Shown piece after piece: positions 53,794-64,000 of a DNA stretch of 64,000 nt. A program made the position numbers and the translations under genes. Positions within the stretch are counted from its first letter, which is position 1. Each line of letters opens with the position of its first letter. Below the pieces are notes generated by a model. That model was not told the origin of the DNA. It saw nothing but the letters and a program-made list of their open reading frames with translations, and did not search any database. The stretch is from Bolinopsis microptera (lineage: Eukaryota > Ctenophora > Tentaculata > Lobata > Bolinopsidae). The stretch covers positions 3,212,501-3,276,500 of the forward strand of contig NC_087073.1 in NCBI RefSeq assembly GCF_026151205.1. The letters are read 5' to 3'.

Positions 53794-56700
53794 CAGAAAC
53801 TTACCACAGGGCACAGATAATTTTATGATATTTGTGGAGATTGAAGAATGTTGTCTAAGAAATCCATTGGGAATTGTATTTACTTGAAAAGTTTGAACCA
53901 GATGAGGACGATAGTAATGCACATGAATCTGCTCGTCCATAAAGCAAACTGTTTGTAACTCTCAAGATGCCCCGTTTTCAGACTTTCTCCGTACAGACAT
54001 GTCAGGACGCAGACTGAAGTGATTAACATGGAAACGTAGCCAAGCCAATCGAACCAGTTCCACGGATCTTGCCGGTATCTCGAGATTGAACTTCGAACTA
54101 TCTGCGAAGAAGTAACTCTAGTCAGTGATCTGACTTTTCAGTTACCAAACATTTCACATCTAATTCCATCTAAAAGTGCGTAATTCATTTCCTCTCACTC
54201 AGCTCTACTCACTTCAGCTTGATTTTGAAGATACTCCTTCTCCTCGGTTAACTTATCAGGTACGTATTGTAAATCTCGCTCGATTTGTTTTGACCTCCAT
54301 TCTTTGTATCTGCTGTGTGTAGTCTCGCTCTGGTAAACATCCCTGAACTCTTCTATCAGCTGAGAAAGAATGTGGTTTATAAGTTACTTATTTGATTTGT
54401 GAAAAATGTATTGTATTCTAGCGTTAATCATATAAGAATATAGACTTACCAAGTAAAGGAAGAGGATAACAGCGACACACACGGAAGCAATAAGACTTAC
54501 CAAGTAAAGGAAGAGGATAACAGCGACACACACGGAAGCAATGAAACTTACCAAGTAAAGGAAGAGGATAACAGCGACACACACGGAAGCAATGAGACTT
54601 ACCAAGTAAAGGAAGAGGATAACAGCGACACACACGGAAGCAATAAGACTTACCAAGTAAAGGAAGAGGATAACAGCGACACACACGGAAGCAATGAGAC
54701 TTACCAAGTTAAGGAAGAGGATAACAGCGACACACACGGAAGCAATAAGACTTACCAAGTAAAGGAAGAGGATAACAGCGACACACACGGAAGCAATAAG
54801 ACTTACCAAGTAAAGGAAGAGGATAAAAGCGACACACACGGAAGCAATGAGACTTACCAAGTAAAGGAAGAGGATAACAGCGACACACACACGGAAGCAA
54901 TGAGACTTACCAAGTAAAGGAAGAGGATAACAGCGACACACACGGAAGCAATGTTGGCCCCGTCAGTGGTGGCGGTGCTGTCTCCACTTTTCATCTGCTC
55001 CAGTCTCCAAGGTTGGTAGATGAAGACAACACAAGTCCAGGAGGCTAGGTAAACTCCGTAAATCAGCAGGTTTATAAGACACCGGGACTGCCCGAATTTC
55101 CTCCATTTTATCTTGATGATCTCCCGTATAGCCGGGTGGTTCATTAGTTTTAGTTCTTTTGCTGATACAATCTGAATCAGAGTCACCGCTTACAATCGCA
55201 ATTCAACAGATAAAATAATCTACTTTAATTCTAGAAATAACACGAAATATTATAATTGCACCAAACTCTCGACACCACTTAAATTTGTGTCTTATATCAA
55301 CTGAATGTAGAAAAAAAGTTGCCAAAAAATAACCATTAAATCGCACTCACAGCACCGAGAACGGACATGTTAAGAAAAGAGACCTCGTCTATGTCAGGAT
55401 CAGGTTCAAGATAGTTAAGGAAGAAGAACTGTTGTCTACTTCCTCGGTTGGTCACGTGGAACTGATCCAAAGCTTTGTTAGCAACAGCCGGCATCTTCTC
55501 TACCATGGCACAAAGTGTATGTAGACCTGAGATTGAATAATAAGATCATTAATTGTTATCATATAGCTCTGAGGTTGTATTGGAACTTTGATTACATATT
55601 ATTGGTTTAAGTTTTAAAACCGATATTATCAAAATATGATAATTTCTCAATGCTTGATTACCAGTTTTATCGATGATCCCAGCCTTGGCTCCAGCCTCCA
55701 ACAGCTGGATAGCAGCAACGGAGCGGTCCAACTCCGCAGCTAACAAGAGGGGGGTCCTCCCCTTGTAATCCCGGGGGTTCAACCCCGCCCCAAACTCATG
55801 CAGCACCTCTATAACCTGAGCAGCATCGTGTCTAGCAGCGTAGTGGAGGGGTGTTTGTAACTCGCCCGCAGTCAGTGCCTCCATAGCAGCTCCGTGGTTT
55901 AGGAGACACCTTACTACACTATCATTCTCTGTTCTGCAGGCTATGTGGAGTGGAGTCCTGCCTTGGCAGTCTGGAATGTTTACATGAGCTCCCTGAAAGA
56001 GATACGGCTGTTATTTAAAGTAATTTTGAGGTAGTTCAGAGTGTGACGAGGGAGTTCGTAGTACATAGAATGAAGGAAGGATTATGGATTTTATAAATAA
56101 CCTTGGATAAAAGATAATCTGCCACATCATCACTCCAATCCCTGGCTACTTCGTGTAATAAAGTCTGTCCGATCCTGTCCTGAGCATTAACATCTGCCCC
56201 AGCCGCTATCAACTGATCTATGTACTCAAAACTTGCTATCGTGGTAGGATTCTGAGGGATAGAAATGTACAATTTATGTATATTGATGTATAATGTCTTC
56301 TTATAACTAAATAAAAGATTATTTTGTTCGGAGTTCAATCCACTATTCATAACAAGTCTACACTAACGGAAATACCAATGATGATACAAACTGTATATTG
56401 CAGAAAAATACTCACCTCCGCTAGTTTAAAGAAATAGAAAAGTAGGGCTAAATTTCTGTTTTTAGGGGCACCCCAAGAAAGCTCGAGGAGAGGATCTGCA
56501 GCTCCGTCCTGCTCGACTAAGCCCCGACCTTCTGCAGTCTTCTTCCATTTGTGTAGCTTCTTGTAAGCGCTGAGAAGAATAATATAAGATAATTCGTCAT
56601 AATCTCAAATGTTTAGGAAATTTGAGAGCATACGCGAGCAAACCACCCTAAATCACCGATGCGCGTAATAAAAACACTCGTGCGCACACTATACTGAACA

Positions 56701-57020
56701 ATTAAATTGTGTCCTACCAAGCAGAATTAGCTTCGCGTTTGCGCGTAAGTAAGAGGGACATTGTGGTAATTGATTTAGCTAGTGATGATGTTCTAATAAC
56801 CATAGCAACCAGAGTATCGAACCAGGGAACCAACAACGAGTGTAGAGTAAGGAGTAAAGTGAGACACAATTGTCCGATAGTACCTGACGTCCGCGACTAA
56901 GCGGTTGCTGATAACTTTATCTGGTCGGCGAGTATTCTCCTCAGATAAGCCCAGTTCCAGTTTGTCAAGCTCAGTCAAGGCGGGGTTTATTCTGCCCCTC
57001 CCTCCGCTCCTCTTACCCAT
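47154..57020 (-). CDS. TRP-family cation channel with N-terminal ankyrin repeats
   Basis: Thirteen exons (56884-57020, 56416-56569, 56102-56251, 55662-55992, 55351-55526, 54911-55171, 54213-54359, 53884-54101, 53495-53686, 49267-49433, 48988-49114, 47618-47711, 47154-47423) sum to 2424 bp, 807 residues. Residues ~120-265: about four to five ankyrin repeats (GADVNAQDRIGQTLLHE, GRTPLHIACR, TPLHYAARHD, GRTPLLLAAE). A pre-S1 helix (IKIKWRKFG) and six membrane segments follow, with a pore loop (TVFRMLLVDDYGYEE) between S5 and S6. S6 ends LNLFIALMSDTFQRV, the TRP S6 signature. The tail has an acidic run and a coiled coil (KLQESVRQLTRVLEAQ). It is presumably a plasma-membrane sensory cation channel, tetrameric. 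The subfamily is unresolved: features of TRPA, TRPV and TRPN all appear. Two introns carry a dead 7TM gene and a 51-bp repeat. Confidence 0.92.
48150..48297. repeat. Intronic hairpin
   Basis: CAAAGTGAGAGTCTCCACTC and its near-complement after a ~14-bp loop make a 27-bp stem; outer arms GTTTTCGCTC/GAGCGGAAAC extend it. Probably a MITE remnant in the TRP gene. Confidence 0.65.
49655..49829. mobile_element. Poly-C MITE relative
   Basis: Four C-runs separated by CCGTAATCAACCGTAA-type spacers end in GCTGATTACGGAATATGTGA followed by ACGACCCCT, matching the right end of the element at 18537-18713. The left end is not recognisable. Confidence 0.55.
51034..52157 (+). pseudogene. 5'-truncated, stop-bearing copy of the 7TM gene
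   Basis: About 95% identical to 61170-62301 but starts mid-gene (homology begins AAAACCTGGGACTTGACTAA). It carries in-frame stops at 51198-51200 (TGA) and 51678-51680 (TAA where the intact gene has GAA). It lies inside the 4-kb TRP intron, antisense to that gene. Downstream flank to about 52690 is also shared with the intact copy, with an extra internal duplication of the AATAAA-containing 3' end (52316-52400 and 52498-52580). Dead as a full-length receptor. Confidence 0.92.
53131..53420. repeat. (TGTGG)n pentanucleotide repeat
   Basis: About 58 copies of TGTGG with a few substitutions near 53250-53270. Being a 5-bp repeat it is open in several frames on both strands; none of those frames is a gene. 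It lies 75 bp from the TRP exon at 53495. Confidence 0.98.
54442..54955. repeat. 51-bp repeat duplicating an exon end and its splice donor
   Basis: Ten units, each (minus strand) holding the last ~10 codons of TRP exon 6 (SVCVAVILFLYL), a consensus donor TTG|GTAAGT and a few intron bases. The unit next to the true exon has two extra bases (CACACACACGG), so only the first donor at 54911 keeps the frame. Open frames across it are artefacts. Confidence 0.96.
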
Positions 57021-58336
57021 TCCTACATCTCACAGTACATGCTACTACAAGAGTAGAGAATTGTTAGTGTTTCAAATTTGCATCTAAATTTGCATTGAGA
57101 TCATAGATTTGCAAAATTCGAGAGTCGCACTCATGATAGAGCAAGTACTTTGAAAAGTCGTTCTATCTTTTAGTTTTTAATTCAGAAATCAGCACTATTT
57201 CTGATAAATTGTGTTAAAATGTAGCAGTTCATCACAAGCTACGTTCGTCTTGCTTCTTTCACATAAACTGTATATCAATTGCGTGCCAGAAAGCACGTCT
57301 CTATACATGTTACTGTTACATTGCCAAGCATTAACAGATTTTAGAGGATTTTGCATGATTTCTACACTATAAATTATAAAAGTGATTTTTGTGTTGACCT
57401 CTCAGTTCTCACCATTCAAACAATTGTGTGTGGAAAACTATGTGTTAACTTACAAAACTAAAATTAAGTGGTTAATATGCAGAAATATATTTAAAAATAA
57501 CTGTGATATTTACTCGGAACAACCTTATAAACTAAAAATGACTTAAAATTGTGCATATTTAATTCATTCTACAAAATCGACTTCAGAATTCACATAACAT
57601 AAAGAGCTAGACACAGGAACATAAATAGTAAAAGCTTAAACTTCAGAGATACGTAAAATATAAAAATTTCTAAAGTTTCTGACATAATATAAGCCCATAA
57701 AAGTTGTCCAAAACAACTGGATTCTTACGGACTAGGCCCTGATGTGGACACAGGACACTGGACAGTAGGCATTGATCACCCTGCAACGTAGGGGGGTACC
57801 GCTACGTGAGGGGATGCAAATAACAACATGGCATACCTGGTCACTGATGTACTTCCAGCAAACCATATGGTTCATCATGCGAGGACTGATTATAAAACCC
57901 AAGCCTCCATGGCGACTGTCCAACAGCTCGAACAAAAACAAGTTAAAACCGTTGCGCAAAACAAGGCTGTCTGATTCGGTGACTTTAGTTTCCTGCAGAG
58001 CGAAAATGTCGACATTGTACTTTTCACAGTCTAATCCTAGTAACTCACGTTTACTAATAGTTATACCGTACAAATATAGTTATACAGATACATATGGACA
58101 ACAGATTATAGGAGTGATGAATTATGTATTGGATGACGATTGTAAGACAAAATGACCTTCAACGTTTGATGTAAAGTATTTTTGGCGGACTATTACAATT
58201 AACTGAATTACTATTCTGTAAGTCGGAGCACGGGCACGTGGGATCACGTGACAGCGAGATGAGCAGTTTGTTGGATGACATGTAATATTGTAATTAGCGT
58301 TCCTCAGAGGTAGAGACTGACCAATACAGTTGTCCG
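56371..58336. repeat. 2-kb tandem duplication, left copy
   Basis: It runs from TRP exon 2 through exon 1, its promoter flank and a fragment of a retrotransposon endonuclease. It is repeated at 58337-60515 with a few per cent divergence. The left copy lacks about 205 bp present in the right copy at 60035-60240. Confidence 0.93.
57735..58070 (-). mobile_element. Non-LTR retrotransposon endonuclease fragment (left copy)
   Basis: The minus frame reads DCEKYNVDIFALQETKVTES, then HGGLGFIISPRM, an apurinic-type endonuclease domain of a LINE. It lacks the N-terminal strand kept in the right copy, and there is no reverse transcriptase nearby. Confidence 0.75.
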
Positions 58337-58381
58337 AATACCAATGATGATACAAACTGTATATTGCAGAAAAATAGTCAC

Positions 58382-58986
58382 CTCCGCTAGTTTAAAGAAA
58401 TAGAAAAGTAGGGCTAGATTTCTGTTTTTGGGAGCACCCCAAGAAAGCTCCAGTAGAGGATCTGCAGCTCCGTCCTGCTCGACTAAGCCCCGACCTTCTG
58501 CAGTCTTCTTCCATTTGTGTAGCTTCTTGTAAGCACTGAGGAGAATAATATAAGATAATTCGTCATAATCTCAAATGTTTAGGAAATTTGAGAGTATACG
58601 CGAGCAAATCACCCTAAATCAACGATGCGCGTAATAAAAACACTCGTGCGCACACTATACTGAACAATTAAATTGTGTGCTACCAAGCAGAATTAGCTTC
58701 GTGTTTGAGCGCAAGTAAGAGGGACATTGTGGTAATTGATTTAGCTAGTGATGATGTTCTAGTAACCATAGCAACCAGAGTACCGAACCAGGGAACCAAC
58801 AACGAGTGTAAAGTAAGGAGTAAAGTGAGACACAATTGTCCGATAGTACCTGACGTCCGCGACTAAGCGGTTGCTGATAACTTTATCTGGTCGGCGAGTA
58901 TTCTCCTCAGATAAGCCCAGTTCCAGTTTGTCAAGCTCAGTCAAGGCGGGGTTTATTCTGCCCCTCCCTCCGCTCCTCTTACCCAT
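58382..58986 (-). pseudogene. Duplicated first two exons of the TRP channel gene
   Basis: Exons 58850-58986 and 58382-58535 have exactly the lengths (137 and 154 bp) and nearly the protein sequence of TRP exons 1 and 2 (MGKRSGGRGRINPALTELD). Open frames and junctions are intact; the exon 2 donor is weaker (GTGACT versus GTGAGT). It could be an alternative promoter splicing onto TRP exon 3, or an inert duplicate. No ankyrin or channel exons follow it. Confidence 0.8.
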
Positions 58987-59714
58987 TCCTACATCTCACA
59001 GTACATGCTACTACAAGAGTAGAGAATTGTTAGTGTTTCAAATTTGCATCTAAATTTGCATTGAGATCATAGATTTGCAAAATTCGAGAGTCGCACTCAT
59101 GATAGAGCAAGTACTTTGAAAAGTCGTTTTATCATTTAGTTTTTAATTCAGAAATCAGCACTATTTCTGATAAATTGTGTTAAAATGTAGCAGTTCATCA
59201 CAAGCTACGTTCGTCTTGCTTCTTTCACATAAACTGTATATCAATTGCGTGCCAGAAAGCACGTCTCTATACATGTTACTGTTACATTGCCAAGCATTAG
59301 CAGATTTTAGATGATTTTGCATGATTTCTACACTATAAATTATAAAAGTGATTTTTGTGCTGACCTCTCAGTTCTCACCATTCAAACAATTGTGTGTGGA
59401 AAACTATGTGTTTTTAAAATATTAACTTACAAAACTAAAATTAAGTGGTTAATATGCAGAAATATATTTAAAAATAACTGTGATATTTACTCGGAACAAC
59501 CTTATAAACTAAAAATGACTTAAATTTGTGCATATTTAATTCATTCTACAAAATCGACTTCAGAATTCACATAACATAAAGAGCTAGACACAGGAACATA
59601 AATAGTAAAAGCTTAAACTTCAGAGATACGTAAAATATACAAATTTCTAAAGTTTCTGACACAATATAAGCCCATAAAAGTTGTCCAAAACAACTCGATT
59701 CTTACGGACTAGGC

Positions 59715-60110
59715 CCTGATGTGGACACAGGACAGTAGGCATTGATCACCCTGCAACGTAGGGGTGTACCGCTACGTGAGGGGATGCAAATAACGACATA
59801 GCTCATACCCGGTCACTGATGTACCTCCAGCAAACCATATGGTTCATCATGCGAGGACTGATTATAAAACCCAAGCCTCCATGGCGACTGTCCAACAGCT
59901 CGAACAAAAACAAGTTAAAACCGTTGCGCAAAACAAGGCTGTCTGATTCGGTGACTTTAGTTTCCTGCAGAGCGCAACTGTCGACATTGTACTTTTCACA
60001 GTCTAATCTCTAATCCTAGTAACTCACGTTTACTATGTTGACTAATGACTGTCATCTTGCTGAACACCGAGCCCACGGATGTTGAACGTGGTGAAGCTTA
60101 TCATTAATGC
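59715..60110 (-). mobile_element. Non-LTR retrotransposon endonuclease fragment (right copy)
   Basis: Same fragment as 57735-58070 with its N-terminal strand still present (TTFNIRGLG followed by decay). Frame disrupted near 60010-60050. Confidence 0.7.
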
Positions 60111-60617
60111 AATAGTTGTTGATACAAATGATTTAATTACCATATAATTATAATAAATTAATAAGAGGGTGAGGGCAGATTTACATATTGAGATGGACAT
60201 GTAGATTTTAGTTTTAAATAAAATACAAATAATATAATAGTTATACCGTACAAATATAGTTATATGAGATACATATGGACAACAGATTATAGGAGTGATG
60301 AATTATGTATTGGATGACGATTGTAAGACAAAATGACCCTCAATGTTTGATGTAAAGTATTTTTGGCGGACTATTACAATTAACTGAATTACTATTCTGT
60401 AAGTCGGGGCACGGGCACGTGGGATCACGTGACAGCGAGACGAGTAGTTTGTTGGGTGACATGTAATATTGTAATTAGCGTTCCTCAGAGGTAGAGACTG
60501 ACCAATACAGTTGTCGGCTTACTAATACTGCAAATGAAAATAAATAAATATAAATCTGCGCCCACCGTCACATGAATATTAAACTCGATGAGAAGGACAA
60601 GCTCTCTCTCTCTCTCT

Positions 60618-60654
60618 CTCCGCCGAATTGTCGATCAGAGCTTCGGCGGAGACA
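60618..60654. repeat. Perfect 11-bp hairpin after a CT repeat
   Basis: TCTCCGCCGAA and its complement flank a 14-nt loop, next to a (CT)10 run at 60601-60620, about 330 bp upstream of the 7TM start codon. Possible promoter element; no proof. Confidence 0.5.
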
Positions 60655-60987
60655 CAAGTCTGGAGTACTCACTACTTATGTAAGACTTTCCTGATTTTGT
60701 TATATTCTTTGAACTGGAAAATAGTTTGTTTCCTTTCATGTTATTATAAATAACTTCATTTTTATAACCTCATCTTAATTAATCGAAGGTAATTAGTAGT
60801 TCTAGCAATATTATTTTGGATTTATTTAGTAATTTATCATCATTCTCTCCATAAATCGATAAAGCAGCAACGCTCTCTTGAGCTCTTGGGCTTTCTAACA
60901 ATCAATGTGTTCTATGCGACATAAGAAATATTAAATTTACTCAATTGTTTATTGCTTAAACGACATAGAAAAAAATACACTTACAAA

Positions 60988-62301
60988 ATGAACAAAATAT
61001 GTTCATTCATTATAGGTCGAGGCAGAAATAATCGTCCGATCGTCATGAAGACTGGTGACATCGATTGGTTTCAAACTGTGCTAGAAAAATTAGAAGAAAC
61101 GGGGCAGCAAACTCTCACAAATATTGCGGACATTTTTATGGTTGATTTGGAGGTGGATGGAAAAGTGATTAAAACCTGGGACTTGACTAAAGAGTTGAAG
61201 GAAAATGGCGTAGCTCATTTAGAGATAAAAAATGAGACCCTTAACGTCGATGTTGCTATCAATTTTATACACCTATCTTTAAACGAGACATTAAATGATC
61301 TGCCCGGCTTTCAAGAGGTAATGAATAACCGAAGCATAGCCGGAAACTGGTCTAACACGAGAGGTACCCTGATGAGTAGCGAATCGTTTGAACAAAAAAC
61401 AGTAGCAATTCTTATAGCTGGATCAGTTTTCGTTATCTTAGCTTTGATTGATTTTATATTTAAATTGAAGGAGGAGTCGAAAATTATGGTAAGATTGGTG
61501 AGATGTATTTTTCCTGTCATGAACATGATAATGGGAATGTTTATTCTGAGCGAGGAAATCGCTGCAAATCTAATACTAAGAGGTGTTGTGTCTAGTTTTT
61601 ATGATCTTTTTCTTGCTTTTTACAGCTTTTCAGGTCGTTTGCACCAGACAACGATGACTTTCCTGAAGTTTTATCAAGAAACAGTTTACTCATTTCAATG
61701 CTTCATACTATACAAGCCATTCGTTTTCAGGGAACACAAAAAAAGGATGGAAAAAATCTTATGTTTTGCTGTTTTCGTTCAGCTGGTTATGATTTATGTA
61801 CCCTTAACAATTTGGCAGTTTGAAGCAGTTTACCTTAAGGCAGGTGGGCGCTGTGATGACTTCGGATGGCACATCAACATTATGTCCGTGATAGAAACAA
61901 CACTGCTCCTTCTGGGCTATGCTGGGTCAGCAATACTCTGCATCATCTACATAGTGGGCTACTACCACAACTCTACAAAAGACGTGGGCAGCAACCAGAA
62001 AAGAAATCTCAAGCAGTGTTTTCTAACGAGTTCGGTGGAGATAAGCTTTGACTTGGGGATAATTTGCTACCTTTTCTGGAATAAAATCCAGGATAAGGGT
62101 GCACTAATGTTCGGTTCCTTACTTAATGGAGCGACTTCTGATTGCGAAATTAGCGCTACCTTAATCTTGGGAGGTATTTATAAACTTCCGACCAGTGCAC
62201 TGAAGATTCTCTCCATACAGATGTTTCTGCAAACCATTGTTAGAGTTGCACTGCCAATTCAAAATCGATACACGCGTAGAAAGGTTAGGTTACAGAGATG
62301 A
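60988..62301 (+). CDS. Intronless seven-helix membrane protein, family unknown
   Basis: 437 residues from ATG 60988 (an upstream TTG is disregarded). The first ~130 residues are soluble, with no clear signal peptide. Then come seven hydrophobic segments at roughly 136-157, 168-192, 197-220, 250-275, 295-325, 350-372 and 385-415. A GPCR-like arrangement is possible, but I see no DRY, NPxxY or other class signature. The loop after helix 3-4 is basic (FREHKKRMEK) and the C-terminus is RYTRRKVRLQR. An almost identical truncated copy lies at 51034-52157. Being intronless in an intron-rich region and copied elsewhere, it may be a retrogene family. No neighbour suggests a function. Confidence 0.75.
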   Translation: MNKICSFIIGRGRNNRPIVMKTGDIDWFQTVLEKLEETGQQTLTNIADIFMVDLEVDGKVIKTWDLTKELKENGVAHLEIKNETLNVDVAINFIHLSLNETLNDLPGFQEVMNNRSIAGNWSNTRGTLMSSESFEQKTVAILIAGSVFVILALIDFIFKLKEESKIMVRLVRCIFPVMNMIMGMFILSEEIAANLILRGVVSSFYDLFLAFYSFSGRLHQTTMTFLKFYQETVYSFQCFILYKPFVFREHKKRMEKILCFAVFVQLVMIYVPLTIWQFEAVYLKAGGRCDDFGWHINIMSVIETTLLLLGYAGSAILCIIYIVGYYHNSTKDVGSNQKRNLKQCFLTSSVEISFDLGIICYLFWNKIQDKGALMFGSLLNGATSDCEISATLILGGIYKLPTSALKILSIQMFLQTIVRVALPIQNRYTRRKVRLQR

Positions 62302-63060
62302 CAATAATACCAGGATACTGAACAACAGATGCTAAACTTTCCTGACTCTGATGCCCAACTTCGACCCCGGTCACCGACCCCGAACTTAAGCGCCCCGAAC
62401 TTAAGCGCCCCGAACTATGTTCCATAGTCATAATTTTTTCCATCGATTTCTTTTTCTCAAAAAAGTATAAGATGGTTAGAAGTGGTAGGATTTGAGGATG
62501 GGTAGAGGTAGGTAGGTAGGTTTTTCGTACGGTGTCACGTGTCACAAAGGAAAACATGCACTACCCTCCGCATAGCCATTTTAATGCATCTTCTCCGCGC
62601 GCGCAGCAGTAATGGTGTCGTCGCCACGGTTACCCCCCGCATATGTTTGCACGATTCGACGATTGAATTACACTTTCAAATGCGCGGCGCCAAGCTGACT
62701 GGAAGTTTTCATAACAGTTACGGTGAATTGTGAATGAAGACAGAAGAAGAATTATTTGATATTTTGACCTGTAACATGAAACGATTTTTATTTAAAATTT
62801 TAAAAGAAAATGCCTACGGTTGATGGAAATCTAGCGTCCGCTAACCGGCGCAATTCTTGTTTGTTTTGTTGTTCACTGCTGAGCTTTTTATTGCAATTGT
62901 TTAATAATAATAATTTTTCATTTCAAGATGTAATATTGCTTTTTCGCTTCAATAAATTTCAAGTAGAATCTGTTATTCTTTGTATAATTCACAAGAATTA
63001 CTTATAGCACGTTACATAACGTGTTCATCCATAAATTAAAACGAATTATGGGCAGTTTCT
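62302..63060. other. 3' flank of the 7TM gene
   Basis: 62811-63060 is repeated at 52433-52690 beside the pseudogene and carries TTCAATAAATTTC, a likely polyadenylation signal. A short GCGC-rich stretch (62595-62690) has no clear gene. Confidence 0.6.
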
Positions 63061-63078
63061 AAGAAGAAGAAATAAGTA

Positions 63079-63300
63079 GTTAATATGTTGAAATATATTA
63101 AAAAATAACTATGATATTTACTCGAAACAACCTTATAAACTAAAAATGACTTAAAATTGTACATATTTAATTCATTCTACAAAATCGACTTCAGAATTCA
63201 CATAACATAAAGACCTAGACACAGGAACATAAATAGTAAAAGCTTAAACTTCAGAGATACGTAAAATATAAAAATTTCTAAGGTTTCTGATATAATATAA
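63079..63300. repeat. Third copy of a flank repeat
   Basis: About 220 bp matching 57476-57690 and 59449-59670 in the 2-kb duplication. The copy ends at a run ATATAATATAA in all three cases. Confidence 0.85.
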
Positions 63301-63360
63301 CCTCGGATTAAAAACTAAAGCAGTTTATCTAAATTAACTTGACGAATGAGCAGACACCAC

Positions 63361-63504
63361 TCAAGCGTAAAGAGAACTAGTCTTGTTGCCCACTCGTCTG
63401 ATAATAGAGAGATGGTGCTCAACAGTCTGTAGTTTCCTGAGGATATCACTGCTGGAGTCCCCTACCTTGCTGTCTGTCATACTCAGATACTCGTCACGTG
63501 CATC
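63361..63504 (-). CDS. Last exon of a gene lying right of the window
   Basis: A CAG acceptor at 63505-63507 opens 48 codons ending in TGA: DARDEYLSMTDSK, then a helical stretch DILRKLQTVEHHLSIIRRVG and a short tail. It looks like the coiled-coil C-terminus of a larger protein and is compositionally similar to the end of the TRP channel, but I cannot assign it. The intron upstream is wholly occupied, as far as visible, by the 22-bp array. Confidence 0.5.
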   Translation of the reverse strand, partial: DARDEYLSMTDSKVGDSSSDILRKLQTVEHHLSIIRRVGNKTSSLYA

Positions 63505-63507
63505 CTG

Positions 63508-64000
63508 GAAACAGTCACGTGATCAGGTTTTAACAGTCACGTGATCAGGTATCAACGGTCACGTGATCAGGTATTAACAGTCACGTGATCAGGTATTAAT
63601 AGTCACGTGATCAGGTATTAAATGTCACGTGATCAGGTATTAACAGTCACGTGATCAGGTATAAACAGTCACGTGATCGGGTATTAACAGTCACGTGATC
63701 AGGTATTAACAGTCACGTGATCAGGTATTAACAGTCACGTGATCAGGTATTAACAGTCACGTGATCAGGTATTAACAGTCACGTGATCAGGTATTAACAG
63801 TCACGTGATCAGGTATTAACAGTCACGTGATCAGGTATTAACAGTCACGTGATCAGGTATTAACAGTCACGTGATCAGGTATTAACAGTCACGTGATCAG
63901 GTATTAACAGTCACGTGATCAGGTATTAACAGTCACGTGATCAGGTATTAACAGTCACGTGATCAGGTATTAACAGTCACGTGATCAGGTATTAACAGTC
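63508..64000. repeat. 22-bp CACGTG array (runs off the window)
   Basis: About 22 units of AACAGTCACGTGATCAGGTATT to the end of the window, starting next to a splice acceptor. Each unit has one CACGTG E-box and one TGATCA palindrome. The first units are the most diverged. Confidence 0.97.

Larger units (their letters stand above)
58337..60515. repeat. 2-kb tandem duplication, right copy
   Basis: Homologous to 56371-58336. It keeps an extra ~205-bp segment containing the N-terminal part of the endonuclease fragment, so this copy is closer to the ancestral state. Confidence 0.93.

Noticed and set aside
54384-54941. 185-codon hydrophobic repeat protein
   Set aside because: An artefact of the 51-bp repeat at the TRP exon 6 donor; the frame differs from the channel's by the 2-bp slip.
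33508-64000. CRISPR-like regular repeats (28-bp, 22-bp and 20-bp arrays)
   Set aside because: The units are contiguous with no unique spacers, and the genome is animal.

Overview
The window is eukaryotic nuclear DNA from an animal. Genes are split by GT-AG introns, mostly 100-500 bp but some of several kb. The gene set is metazoan: the THO-complex subunit THOC1, a PR/SET zinc-finger (PRDM) protein, a Ly6/uPAR GPI-anchored protein, an XK-related membrane protein, a TRP-family cation channel, an ShK-domain protein and Ig-domain receptors with tyrosine-based tails. AT-rich spacers, many ShK domains and the Ig receptors point to an early-branching animal, most likely a cnidarian (inference; no marker gene fixes the species).

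Layout. 1-13.2 kb: three near-identical intronless Ig receptor genes on the minus strand (the first cut by the window edge) plus a truncated fourth 3' end. At least the third lies inside a 5.6-kb intron of THOC1, which runs on the plus strand from 7.4 to 16.1 kb. 16.1-21.4 kb: no gene seen, but fold-back and poly-C elements. 21.4-22.8 kb: Ly6/uPAR gene (+). 23.4-30.1 kb: PRDM gene (-), with a SINE and a fold-back element in its first intron. 31.8-35.1 kb: exons of a four-ShK-domain protein (-), interrupted by a 14-bp and a 28-bp satellite. 36.3-41.0 kb: an unrecognised Cys-rich, probably tail-anchored protein (+) with a 5'-truncated non-LTR retrotransposon in its last intron. 41.6-43.4 kb: XK-related gene (-). 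44.5-45.3 kb: small Ser-rich gene (+) running into a 20-bp satellite. 47.2-57.0 kb: complete 13-exon TRP channel (-), carrying a dead 7TM gene in one intron and a 51-bp repeat at one splice donor. 56.4-60.5 kb: tandem 2-kb duplication that copies the first two TRP exons. 61.0-62.3 kb: intact intronless 7TM protein (+). 63.4-64.0 kb: last exon of another minus-strand gene next to a 22-bp CACGTG array.

Two themes stand out. First, membrane-receptor genes have multiplied as intronless copies nested in introns of unrelated genes (Ig receptors in THOC1, the 7TM copy in the TRP gene). Second, many tandem repeats begin exactly at exon ends: they contain the local splice donor, touch the splice acceptor or include the stop codon. 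This suggests that exon borders repeatedly seed local satellites in this genome.

Gene models were spliced by hand. For nearly all of them the exon lengths add up to whole codons, which is the main support for the junctions. The protein families were recognised by eye, without database searches.
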